Shown here one piece after another: positions 26,701 through 35,087 of a DNA stretch of 64,000 bases. Numbering within the stretch: position 1 is the stretch's first letter; every line of letters starts with the position of its first letter. The position numbers and the translations under genes were made by a program. The notes under the pieces are model-generated. The model did no database searches. It saw only the letters and a list, made by a program, of their open reading frames with translations, and was not told the origin of the DNA. Source of the stretch: Bacteroidales bacterium (GTDB lineage Bacteria > Bacteroidota > Bacteroidia > Bacteroidales > UBA4417); contig JADJGZ010000056.1 of NCBI GenBank assembly GCA_016707785.1, forward strand, positions 1 through 64,000, read 5' to 3'.

Positions 26701-28086
26701 TTATTTCGCTTCCATGATCAAATATCCCCATGGTTGGAGGGTAAGATCGAGGTTGCTGCTATTGAGTGTGAATTTTGATTTGCTGAAAACATCGGTATAC
26801 TCACCATCCGCTTTTGAATCCTTTAGTTTCACGGTCATCTTTTCAGCACTCAGGTTGAAAATGGCCACTACTTTATGATCTCCCTTTTCTCTTATAAATG
26901 AAAGGATTTTTTCAGGATTATTGTTATCCAGCGCAACAAAACTTCCGCCATAGGGAGCATTCCACAGGGCTTCATTTTCATGCTTTAAAGTATTCAAAGT
27001 CTTGTAAAAAGCTGAATTATCCTTCAGATTCCAGTTAATGCTATCTTTAATGAAGAACTGTAACCTGTGATTCAGGCCTGCTTCCTGCCCGCTGTAGATC
27101 AAAGGCATACCTGGTAAAGTGTAGGTAAGGATTGCAAATGCATTTTCACCTTCTCCGAACTTTTCTGAAGCAGTCCCATTCCATGAGTTTTCATCATGGT
27201 TGGTAATGAAGTTCATTTTGAAAGCATCAGCCGGCATGGTGGAGTCATTCTTCGACTGCTGTTTAAAAATAGCACCGGCAGTTTCTTTTCCTTTTGCAAT
27301 ATTGACCATGACTCCATTGCTCATACTCCAGCCATAAGCGGCATCAAAGGCTTTAACGAACAATTCCGGTTTATCTTCATTTTCCGCAAGCATGAAAACA
27401 GGTTTCACCTTATCGAGTTCTACCCTTGCAGTGTCCCAGAAATCAACAGGAACTTCACCTGCCACATCGCAACGGAATCCATCGATATCACATTTTTCAA
27501 TCCAATACTTCATGGATTCGATCATGGCTTTACGCATCTCCTGGTTTTCAAAATTCAGTTTTGCCACATCTGTCCAGTCGAAGGCTGATTGAATATTGCC
27601 GGCGCTATCCTGAACGTACCATTCGGGATGTTCTTTTATCCATGGATTATCCCAGGCTGAATGGTTAGCTACCCAGTCGATAATCACCTTAAAGCCTTTT
27701 TCATGAGCTTTTGTTACCAGTTCCTTGAAATCAGCTTCTGTTCCAAATTCAGGATTGATTCCTTTGTAATCTTGCACTGAATAATAGCTGCCAAGACTTT
27801 CCTTCATTCCATCAGGCACTTTACGTTTTTCCAGTCCAATGGGATGAATCGGCATAAACCAAAGGATATCGACGCCAAGTTCTTTCAGTCGGTCGAGGTG
27901 AGTTTCAAAGGCTTTAAATGTACCTTCAGGAGTGTACTGCCGGGTATTTACTTCGTAAATCACCGCATTTTTTACCCAATCAGGGTAACGGGCCGTAACG
28001 TTTGGATCATTTTTGGTTGTGTTACATGCCATAAGAACGAACAGCAGGCATGAAACGATGGATAATTTAAGTGCAAACTTTTTCAT
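26701..28086 (-). CDS. GH13 alpha-amylase family lipoprotein
   Basis: This 461-residue protein has a lipoprotein signal (MKKFALKLSIVSCLLFVLMA, C21). The GH13 barrel starts at once (WVKNAVIYEVNTRQYTPEGTF). The motifs are VIIDWVANHSAWDN, nucleophile D207 in GFRCDVAGEVP, acid/base E235 in MLAENEDKPE and D298 in ITNHDENSW. A short C-terminal beta domain ends LQPWGYLIMEAK. It hydrolyses alpha-1,4-glucan at the membrane. After C21 the sequence NTTKND lacks the acidic surface-export signal, so it may stay in the periplasm, unlike SusG. It follows the GH31 gene by 43 bp, and a terminator closes the operon. Confidence 0.92.
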   Translation of the reverse strand: MKKFALKLSIVSCLLFVLMACNTTKNDPNVTARYPDWVKNAVIYEVNTRQYTPEGTFKAFETHLDRLKELGVDILWFMPIHPIGLEKRKVPDGMKESLGSYYSVQDYKGINPEFGTEADFKELVTKAHEKGFKVIIDWVANHSAWDNPWIKEHPEWYVQDSAGNIQSAFDWTDVAKLNFENQEMRKAMIESMKYWIEKCDIDGFRCDVAGEVPVDFWDTARVELDKVKPVFMLAENEDKPELFVKAFDAAYGWSMSNGVMVNIAKGKETAGAIFKQQSKNDSTMPADAFKMNFITNHDENSWNGTASEKFGEGENAFAILTYTLPGMPLIYSGQEAGLNHRLQFFIKDSINWNLKDNSAFYKTLNTLKHENEALWNAPYGGSFVALDNNNPEKILSFIREKGDHKVVAIFNLSAEKMTVKLKDSKADGEYTDVFSKSKFTLNSSNLDLTLQPWGYLIMEAK

Positions 28087-28129
28087 GGTGGATGTTTTAA
28101 GTTTCCTTGAATTGAATTGTATTGACGGC

Positions 28130-30976
28130 CTATTTAAGATTCTTCGGCTCTATTATTTCAATTTTAATCGGTTCTCCGGTCCAGGTGAAATTGATTTTCA
28201 GCCAACCATCTATAAACCTGTAATTACTAATCCCCGGTTTTATTATTTTAGTTTGGGTAATCTCTTTGCCATTGATCAAAACCTTTGAAGGCTTATTGCT
28301 TCTTCTCACTTCAAAATTCATCTTTCTTGAAAGAGGCTTACCAGTCCAGCTACCCTCAGTTGAAAGCGCAATAGTTGTTGTTAGTCCCGTCTTTTCCCCT
28401 GAATATTTTATCAATTCAAACTGGTTTTTCCCCAGACTCGAATTACTCCATCCATCATCCTCGTATTGAATAAATTGACTACTTCCTTCCGGATAATATC
28501 TCACAATATATTCTTTTGCTTTATAATCATCAGTGGTCTGAAGAGGGGGTATCATAGGAACAAAACTTCCTGATTTTACAAATACAGGAAGATTATCAAT
28601 TGTCAAATGATAGTTATACCATTGATTACCTGAATAAGCGAGGTGGGTATTGAAATCAATCCATGTACCGTCAGGGAAATAAATGCTGATGCTATCCTTA
28701 CCTTTTTCAGTTATAGCAGCAACCATGAGCTGGTCGCCCCAGAAATACTGATTTTCCTGCATATAGGCAAATGGATCCTCCGGGAAATAATAAAATAGTG
28801 GCGCCATCAGGGGCTTCCCGGAAGTTGCATTTTTCCAGGCCAGGGTATAATTGTAAGGTAAAAGTGCATATCGCAATTCCATGTATCTTCTTACAATATC
28901 CTGTGTTTTTTCCGACCAATACACTGGTTCACTGGGAATTGTTGAACCATGAGGCCTGAGGATAGGAGTAAAAACAGCAAACTGAAGCCATCGGGTATAC
29001 AGTTCTTCATCTTTCACTCCCTGCGCAAAGCCCCCGGCATCAGAATGGATATAACCTAATCCACTTATACTCATGGTTAACAATAAAGGAAGCTGAGCTT
29101 TCAATCCGCCCCATGAACGGGAGACATCACCTGTCCAGGGATAAGCTGAAAACCGCTGTGAACCTGCAAACCCTGATCGCTGCAGATGAAAGAGCCGTGT
29201 ATCAGGATAATGCTGACGATACTTATCAAAAAGCATTTTATCCCAATAATGCCCATAGACGTTATGGACTTCATCGGCTTTCCCGGTTACGTGGTAAATA
29301 TCAGAAGGATGGCTTTCCGGTTCTCCAAGGTCGCCCCACCAGCCAGCAACACCGTTTTCAATTTGTTTCTGGTATTTGCTCCAGAACCAATCTTTTGCTT
29401 CAGGTTTGAAAATATCAATCAAGCTGCCGGCACCGAAATAGAATTGCTTGTCGATATAAGGATTTCCAAGGCTATCAGTCACAAATACTCCCTTTTCGGC
29501 AGCAATTTTATGATTAGCAACTGTATCAATTACGTAAGGCTCAGTAATTAAAATGGTTTTGATCCCTTTCGAACGAAAGGAATTAATCATACCCACCGGG
29601 TCGGGCCAGGCTTTTTTGTACCAGTCGAGTTTCCCGAGATGGCCCTGGATGCTGTCGCCAAACCAATAGAAGTCGAGGATAATTGCATCCATTGGAAACT
29701 TTTTGGCAAGCATCAGATTTACGATACTATCGGTTTCATATTGATTCCTGTAGGCCATCCTGCTTTGAAGATTGCCAAGCGCCCAGCGGGGAGGGAGTGC
29801 CTGTCGTCCGGTCAACTCCGTATAATCACTGCTGATGGATGGCCAGTTTGAGCCTGCAACCACAAAGTACCGGAGTGTACCACCCATGGTACCCCATTCC
29901 TGGATTTGGGTTTCAGTTTTTCCAATATCCACATATCCCTTTTGAGGGTTATCGAAAAGGACGGCATATTTTGATGAGGAAAAAGTCAAGGGCATTGAAT
30001 AGTTCAGCATGGAAGCCCCAAACTCATATCCATAAAAAGGCCGGTTATAAAGTAAAAAACGATTTCCCCTCCGGTTCATAGCAACAGCGCGCTCTCCGGC
30101 TCCATACACAGCTTCATCCTCTTTTAACTTAAATCGAATTCCCCTGTTATCAGCATTTAGAAAGAAACCTTCTTCTTCTGAAAGGATAGTGTCGCCCTGG
30201 TAAATGAAGCTAAGCCGGAAAGGATAGTTATGAGCAAAAATGCTTAATTCACCACTTTCGAGAAGTTGACCTGAAGGCATGGTGGTAGTCTTGCGAACAA
30301 CTATTCCCGGTTTCAGAATTACAGCATGAGAAGTATCAGCAAATGGTTTTCCGTCGGGACTGAAGGTAACTCCCACAATACGGGGATTCAGTGACCGAAG
30401 CATAACGAGTCCGCGATCTGTAAAAATATTCCAGCCATCAGAGAGCTGTTCAACCCGGCTCAATTTTCGGGCTGGATTTGGAACACGGGAATTCTCCTGA
30501 ACCGGAGGAACGTAGCCATTCACAGGAACGGTAATATCTTCATTCAAAAGTGTTTTACCCACAAGGGTTCCATCTTCATTCCTGAATACAAAAGCCAGCT
30601 GTTGGGCTACATCTTCCGGATTCAGTTTATAGAAGTCGCTGATCTTCATCCTGAAAGAGTAGAGGTCGGCACTTTCACGTTTCATCAGCACTTTTGGATC
30701 CGGCTTTCCCCAGGTTCCTACCACATATTTCCAGTCGTGACCGTCAATGCTTTTATTGGTAATCACGCCGGTATGAAGGTAGATATCGCCGGTTTGTCCG
30801 GCAAGTGCTTTATTCCCGGCAGCTGCATTGAAGTAAAGTGTTATATCGGTATCGACCGGTGGGTTGGAAGGATCAAGCCAGACAATCTGTGAAAAGCCTA
30901 GACTGGAGCTGAATACAATAAATACGACGAATAGATTCCTGACGATGACATTCATTCTGGAAAGGGGATGGTTCAT
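28130..30976 (-). CDS. GH31 alpha-glucosidase, secreted to the periplasm or beyond
   Basis: This 948-residue protein has a signal peptide (start at 30976, or M8 at 30955: MNVIVRNLFVVFIVF). Residues ~30-160 hold the module shared with the GH13 T9SS enzyme (LAGQTGDIYLHTGVITN). The GH31 N-terminal beta domain comes next (DEAVYGAGERAVAMNRRG). The barrel carries nucleophile D549 in WWGDLGEPE and acid/base D617 in WTGDVSRSW, with GLGYIHSDAGGF. It releases glucose from the non-reducing ends of malto-oligosaccharides. No T9SS sorting tail is visible at its end (EIIEPKNLK). It lies between the SusA-like gene (139 bp) and the GH13 lipoprotein (43 bp). Confidence 0.93.
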   Translation of the reverse strand: MNHPLSRMNVIVRNLFVVFIVFSSSLGFSQIVWLDPSNPPVDTDITLYFNAAAGNKALAGQTGDIYLHTGVITNKSIDGHDWKYVVGTWGKPDPKVLMKRESADLYSFRMKISDFYKLNPEDVAQQLAFVFRNEDGTLVGKTLLNEDITVPVNGYVPPVQENSRVPNPARKLSRVEQLSDGWNIFTDRGLVMLRSLNPRIVGVTFSPDGKPFADTSHAVILKPGIVVRKTTTMPSGQLLESGELSIFAHNYPFRLSFIYQGDTILSEEEGFFLNADNRGIRFKLKEDEAVYGAGERAVAMNRRGNRFLLYNRPFYGYEFGASMLNYSMPLTFSSSKYAVLFDNPQKGYVDIGKTETQIQEWGTMGGTLRYFVVAGSNWPSISSDYTELTGRQALPPRWALGNLQSRMAYRNQYETDSIVNLMLAKKFPMDAIILDFYWFGDSIQGHLGKLDWYKKAWPDPVGMINSFRSKGIKTILITEPYVIDTVANHKIAAEKGVFVTDSLGNPYIDKQFYFGAGSLIDIFKPEAKDWFWSKYQKQIENGVAGWWGDLGEPESHPSDIYHVTGKADEVHNVYGHYWDKMLFDKYRQHYPDTRLFHLQRSGFAGSQRFSAYPWTGDVSRSWGGLKAQLPLLLTMSISGLGYIHSDAGGFAQGVKDEELYTRWLQFAVFTPILRPHGSTIPSEPVYWSEKTQDIVRRYMELRYALLPYNYTLAWKNATSGKPLMAPLFYYFPEDPFAYMQENQYFWGDQLMVAAITEKGKDSISIYFPDGTWIDFNTHLAYSGNQWYNYHLTIDNLPVFVKSGSFVPMIPPLQTTDDYKAKEYIVRYYPEGSSQFIQYEDDGWSNSSLGKNQFELIKYSGEKTGLTTTIALSTEGSWTGKPLSRKMNFEVRRSNKPSKVLINGKEITQTKIIKPGISNYRFIDGWLKINFTWTGEPIKIEIIEPKNLK

Positions 30977-31024
30977 GATTCTGATAAATTAGATCAGCAT
31001 ACTTAGGTGATTCTGCCCTTTTTT

Positions 31025-31057
31025 ACCGCAAGGACGCAAAGGTTACGCAAAGACGCA
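31025..31057. repeat. Short CGCAAAG-type intergenic repeat
   Basis: Three near copies of a 10-12 bp unit (CCGCAAGGA, CGCAAAGGTTA, CGCAAAGACGC) lie in the 139-bp gap between the SusA-like and GH31 genes. No other signal is seen in the gap. Confidence 0.6.
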
Positions 31058-31115
31058 TGGGAGGATTACTCAATTACTAAGAACAGTGCTTTTTCAGTCA
31101 AAAACGTTGTTCTGA

Positions 31116-32957
31116 TTATTTTGACAATTCAATGATCCTGACCGATTTACCGGGAATTTCGAGCTTATCGAGATCTTTAACGGCTGTTCCAGCAAAAGCA
31201 TCCTTCCCTTTTCTGAATCCCTTCAGGTTTTCGTGGAACCTTTTGGTTTCTATGTTCTTCTCCTTGCTATTATTATTCATGACAACCATTACGGAATTAT
31301 CTCCCTGGGTGCGGAAGTACACATAGATTCCGTCTTCCGGAATATAGTGAACCAGCTTGCCGTTTTGAACAGTGGTGTTTCCTTTTCTCCAATTGAGCAG
31401 TTTGCTGAGGTAATCATAGACATCCTTTTGATCCTTACTCAGGAACTGATTCTTGACAAAGCTTGTCTGATCGCCTTCCCATCCTCCCGGGAAATCTTTT
31501 CTTTTGCCGGGATCGCCTTCCAATGTTCCCCTGTCGCTCAATGCCTCAGTGCCATAATAGAACATAGGAATACCGCGGGTTGTACAAATAAAAGCAAGGG
31601 CCATCTTTACATTTTCGGCACTTTTCAATACCTGGTAAATTCTTTCGATGTCGTGATTATCGACGAAAGTAACCAATTTATTAGGGTCAGAATATACAAA
31701 GTCCTGGCTAACCAGCTCATAAAGTCTTGCCAGTCCGGTGTCCCATCCTTCATTTTCGTTAAACGCCTTTTGGATGGCAAACATCAATGGAAAATCGAAT
31801 ACATGGGTGAGATTGGAGCGAAACCCGGTATTATTTGGAGATTGATCGAGCCAATAGGCTACCTGGCTTGGAGTATTGAGCCATGCTTCACCCACTACAC
31901 TGAAATTTGGATATTCTTCCCTGAGTCTTTTCATCCATGCTGACATGAATTCCTGGTCGGGGTAGGGATAGGTATCCTGGCGAATTCCATCGAGGCCTGC
32001 ATATTCGATCCACCAGATACTATTCTGAATCAGGTAATTGGCAACATATGGATTTTTCTGATTAAAATCAGCCATGGTATTGTCGAACCACCCATTAACC
32101 ATTTTATCCTTATCAAACTGAGAAGCATGCGGGTCGATATTAACACCTCCGCGGAAATTTGACCGGGTAAATTCGGGCCATTCATTTACCCAGTCTTTCT
32201 GAGGCAAATCTTTCATCCACCAATGTTTAGTTCCATAATGGTTGAATACCATATCCATTATGATTTTAATCCCTTTGCGGTGTGCTTCCATCACCATATC
32301 ACGGTAGCTTTCATTGGTGCCGAAACGTGGGTCAATTTTATAAAGGTCGGTGATGGCATAACCATGATAAGAAGCTGCAGGCATATTATTTTCGAGCAGA
32401 GGAGTACACCAGATCGCAGTAATTCCCATCTTCTGAAGATAGTCGAGATGGTTTGAAATTCCTTTTATATCGCCACCATGACGGCCATGAGGATTGTTGC
32501 GATCTGCCTTTTCGAGCATACCAGTCATATTATCATTTGAAGGATCACCGTTGGCAAAACGGTCGGGCATGATCAGATAAATGTTGTCAGCCGTAGTGAA
32601 GCTTCCCCTTTGAGCGGAACCTGATTCACGTGCTTTCAGTTCATAGTTCCATGTAGCCAGAGCTTTGCCCTCATCCATGAAACTCAGTTTCACCGTGCAG
32701 GGTTTTACATCCTTTCCAATCTGCAGGTCGATGAACATATAATCGGAACCTGCCTTTTGGTATTTTTTAATCTTCACACCCTTAACATCCACCTTTGGAT
32801 CGGTGCGGCCAACACTATTTCCATGAACCATAAGCTGAACCGTATTGTTTTTCATGCCAATCCACCAGTTGGGTGGTTCCACGTGATCAATGGTAACCTG
32901 GGCTTGTGAGAAGCAGGAAATAAAAAGGATCAACAATATTGGAATGCACTTTTTCAT
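31116..32957 (-). CDS. SusA-like neopullulanase / cyclomaltodextrinase (GH13)
   Basis: This 613-residue protein has a signal peptide (MKKCIPILLILFISCFSQAQ) and no lipobox, so it should be periplasmic. Residues 20-110 are the cyclomaltodextrinase N-terminal domain (VEPPNWWIGMKNNTVQLMVHG). The GH13 motifs are MDMVFNHYGTKHWW, nucleophile D328 in GIRQDTYPY, acid/base E357 in VVGEAWLN and D436 in FVDNHDIERI. A C-terminal beta domain ends KSVRIIELSK. It breaks imported malto-oligosaccharides or cyclodextrins to smaller sugars. It is the first gene of a leftward operon with GH31 and the GH13 lipoprotein. A promoter and LacI-type operator stand upstream. Confidence 0.93.
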   Translation of the reverse strand: MKKCIPILLILFISCFSQAQVTIDHVEPPNWWIGMKNNTVQLMVHGNSVGRTDPKVDVKGVKIKKYQKAGSDYMFIDLQIGKDVKPCTVKLSFMDEGKALATWNYELKARESGSAQRGSFTTADNIYLIMPDRFANGDPSNDNMTGMLEKADRNNPHGRHGGDIKGISNHLDYLQKMGITAIWCTPLLENNMPAASYHGYAITDLYKIDPRFGTNESYRDMVMEAHRKGIKIIMDMVFNHYGTKHWWMKDLPQKDWVNEWPEFTRSNFRGGVNIDPHASQFDKDKMVNGWFDNTMADFNQKNPYVANYLIQNSIWWIEYAGLDGIRQDTYPYPDQEFMSAWMKRLREEYPNFSVVGEAWLNTPSQVAYWLDQSPNNTGFRSNLTHVFDFPLMFAIQKAFNENEGWDTGLARLYELVSQDFVYSDPNKLVTFVDNHDIERIYQVLKSAENVKMALAFICTTRGIPMFYYGTEALSDRGTLEGDPGKRKDFPGGWEGDQTSFVKNQFLSKDQKDVYDYLSKLLNWRKGNTTVQNGKLVHYIPEDGIYVYFRTQGDNSVMVVMNNNSKEKNIETKRFHENLKGFRKGKDAFAGTAVKDLDKLEIPGKSVRIIELSK

Positions 32958-32979
32958 GGAGGGATAGATTGGTTTGATG

Positions 32980-32987
32980 CAAAGATA
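32980..32987 (-). promoter_or_regulatory. -7 promoter element of the SusA-like operon
   Basis: TATCTTTG on the minus strand matches TAnnTTTG, 22 nt before the start codon. The LacI-type operator at 33025 lies 38 bp further upstream, just beyond the expected -33 element. Confidence 0.7.
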
Positions 32988-33024
32988 TAAGAAAAGATTC
33001 CATATAATATAGGGTAATTTTTAC

Positions 33025-33036
33025 GCAATCGTTTGC
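33025..33036. promoter_or_regulatory. Second LacI-type operator (GCAATCGTTTGC)
   Basis: This differs from the palindrome at 17044 by one base. The centre is about 45 bp upstream of the -7 element of the SusA-like gene, a position more usual for activation than for roadblock repression. Confidence 0.72.
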
Positions 33037-33060
33037 AGGATAATAATTTATATGGCCAAG

Positions 33061-33144
33061 GTGCCAGAGTGCCAATGTGCCGGAGTGCCGGGTGCCGGGT
33101 GCCGGGTGCTGGGTGCCGACGTGCCGACGTGCCGGGGTGCCCTG
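33061..33144. repeat. GTGCC-type 7-8 bp tandem repeat
   Basis: Eleven units begin with GTGCC or GTGCT (for example GTGCCGG, GTGCCGAC). The motif GGAGGCTTTGGCTC at 33149-33162 follows and recurs near other simple repeats in this window. The surrounding gap 32958-33612 has no gene; at 33374-33392 there is also a CCTGCCTGCCGGC-like palindromic stretch. Confidence 0.85.
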
Positions 33145-33474
33145 AAGAGGAGGCTTTGGCTCTGAGTGCTTGGCCGGTTTGACTGAGGGAATCAGGATAA
33201 ATAATTAAATTAGTCTCAGTGGGGCAAGAGAAAAAGAAAAATATAAAATGAAAAATGCAAAATGAAAAACAGTCGGGCAGGTGCAAAACTCAGTACTCCT
33301 TGCTTATTATAGAGCTCAGCAATTTTGGATTAAAATTCAATTTGTAAAATGCGCTGACAGTCAATAATGGAAAGCGCCTGCCTGCCGGCGAGGCAGGGAT
33401 GAAACGGATCATCACGCGGATTTACACGGATCTAATTTTGCTTATTTGTGTTGGATTTGCGGCACTAATCTATT

Positions 33475-33556
33475 TACTACTCGCTACTCACAAGCTACTA
33501 ATTACTAGTCGCTACTCACAAGCCACTATTCACTAGTCACTAGTCGCTATCCACTT
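33475..33556. repeat. CTACT/CACTAGTC-type irregular tandem repeat
   Basis: Units such as TCGCTACTCACAAG and CACTAGTC repeat with small changes. The reverse complement of this family is found at 39161-39230. Confidence 0.85.
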
Positions 33557-33577
33557 CCCCAATTCAACCGAATTCCG

Positions 33578-33585
33578 TACTTTTG
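33578..33585 (+). promoter_or_regulatory. -7 promoter element of trpS
   Basis: TACTTTTG matches TAnnTTTG and lies 27 nt before the chosen trpS ATG at 33613. Confidence 0.65.
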
Positions 33586-33612
33586 CATACAAATAAGAAT
33601 TATATTGATATT

Positions 33613-34609
33613 ATGGAAATAGTAGTAAGTGGAATTCGTCCGACCGGCAACCTGCACCTGGGTAATTACTTTGGTGCCATGCAGAACTTTGTGAAGATGC
33701 AGGAAACCAATCAGTGTTATTTTTTTATTGCTGATTATCACTCGCTTACTACACATCCCACTCCTGCCGACTTACATGGAAACGTGAAACAGGTGCTGGT
33801 AGAGTACCTGGCCTGCGGTCTGGATCCAGAAAAAGCAACACTCTATCTGCAAAGTGATATCCCTGAAACAGCTGAGCTTTACCTTTTCCTCAATATGAAT
33901 GCCTACCTGGGAGAACTGGAAAGAGTTACTTCCTTCAAGGACAAAGCACGCACACAACCAGACAATATTAATGCCGGATTGCTCACCTATCCCTACCCTG
34001 ATGGCAGCCGACATTATCATTCATAAAGCACATAAAGTTCCCGTTGGCAAGGACCAGGAACAGCACCTGGAAATGACCAGAACTTTTGCCAATCGCTTCA
34101 ACCGTATGTACAAGGTGGATTATTTCCCTGAACCTGTGGCTTATAATTTTGGAGAACAACTTATTAAGATCCCTGGCCTTGATGGCAGCACCAAGATGGG
34201 TAAAAGCGAAGGAGAAGGCAATGCCATCTTCCTGTTTGATGCCCCGGAAGTGATCAGGAAAAAGGTGATGCGTGCGGTTACCGATAGTGGCCCAACCGAG
34301 CCCAATCAGCCCAAACCCCAGGCAATTGAGAACCTTTTTAACCTGATGAAAGCTTTATCAGCCCCGGAAACAATCTCATTTTTTGATGAACAGTACAGTA
34401 AATGTGCTATTCGTTATGGAGACCTGAAAAAACAGCTGGCAGAAGATGTGATCAAATTTACAACACCATTCAGGGAGAGGATTCTCGAATTATTAGGCAA
34501 TGAAGAATATCTCCATAAAGTTGTAACAATGGGAAAAGAAAAAGCCCATGCCAGTGCAGCAAATACATTGAAAGAGGTGAGGGAGATTATCGGGTTTAAG
34601 CATTTCTAG
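33613..34609 (+). pseudogene. trpS: Tryptophan-tRNA ligase with a +1-nt frameshift
   Basis: The two reading frames together give a complete TrpRS of about 331 residues, the normal length. Frame one runs from MEIVVSGIRPTGNLHLGNYF (HIGH-type motif GNLHLGN) to INAGLLTYP. Frame two continues with TLMAADIIIHKAHKVPVGKD and has the KMSKS-type motif TKMGKSEG. The break is at 33991-33995, where TATCCCTACCCTG should read TATCCCACCCTG: one extra T at about 33994. No other defect is seen. TrpRS is essential, so a sequencing or assembly error is likely, but a real mutation with a second copy elsewhere or +1 slippage at CCC-T cannot be excluded. The start at 33613 is preferred to 33583 because of the promoter position and family alignment. 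Confidence 0.9.
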
Positions 34610-34739
34610 GCAATAAGATTCCTGATCAGAAAATTTCTCAGAATTGAAGATATTCCTTTGTGGCAAAAGGCAAAGAGAGTATAAATTTCCATTTCTTTAA
34701 GAGAATTGCTATGTAGTGCGGAAATTGCTATTCCGTGCG

Positions 34740-34782
34740 CTATTCAGCACGGACGTTGCAATGCAACGTCCGTACTGAATAG
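34740..34782. repeat. Palindromic element, copy 1
   Basis: Two 21-bp arms (one mismatch) surround a single central A at 34761. The core ACGGACGTTGCA/TGCAACGTCCGT is shared with copy 2. The outer arms (CTATTCAG...CTGAATAG) are particular to this copy. It lies between convergent genes and could act as a terminator. The gap 34610-35087 holds no gene. Confidence 0.9.
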
Positions 34783-34897
34783 AAGATTATTGGAATTAAG
34801 CTATTCTGAGCATTAAGATTCCTGCCCCAAGAATCATGATTAATAAATATCCGGATATCGGATTTGGATGAAATAGCCAGATATCGGATATGAAATG

Positions 34898-34952
34898 CAA
34901 ATCATCATATGTACGGACGTTGCAATGCAACGTCCGTACATATGATGATTTG
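34898..34952. repeat. Palindromic element, copy 2
   Basis: Two perfect 27-bp arms surround a single central A at 34925. It shares the core of copy 1 but has different outer arms (CAAATCATCATATGT with its complement). Copies of GATGATTTG recur just downstream (34986-35008). Confidence 0.93.
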
Positions 34953-35087
34953 AAAGGGCTGATTTTAGGGGGATTCTTTGCGAAAGATGATTTGCGAGAG
35001 ATGATTTGCAATAAAAGCATCGTAAAAGATGCTCTGCAATTGGCTTTTTTAAATAAATGGGAATAGAAATTCAAATATTTTTGATTT

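Noticed and set aside
31233..31943. 236-codon ORF on the plus strand
   Set aside because: It lies fully antisense to the SusA-like GH13 gene, whose catalytic motifs are intact, and shows no recognisable domain.
33475..33556. CRISPR-like short repeats
   Set aside because: Units are irregular, have no constant spacer length and no cas genes are near; they are simple tandem repeats.
33990..33998. Programmed +1 frameshift in trpS as the preferred explanation
   Set aside because: CCC-T can slip, but there is no stop codon in the next position and no stimulatory element seen; TrpRS is not known to use recoding, so an indel or read error is preferred.
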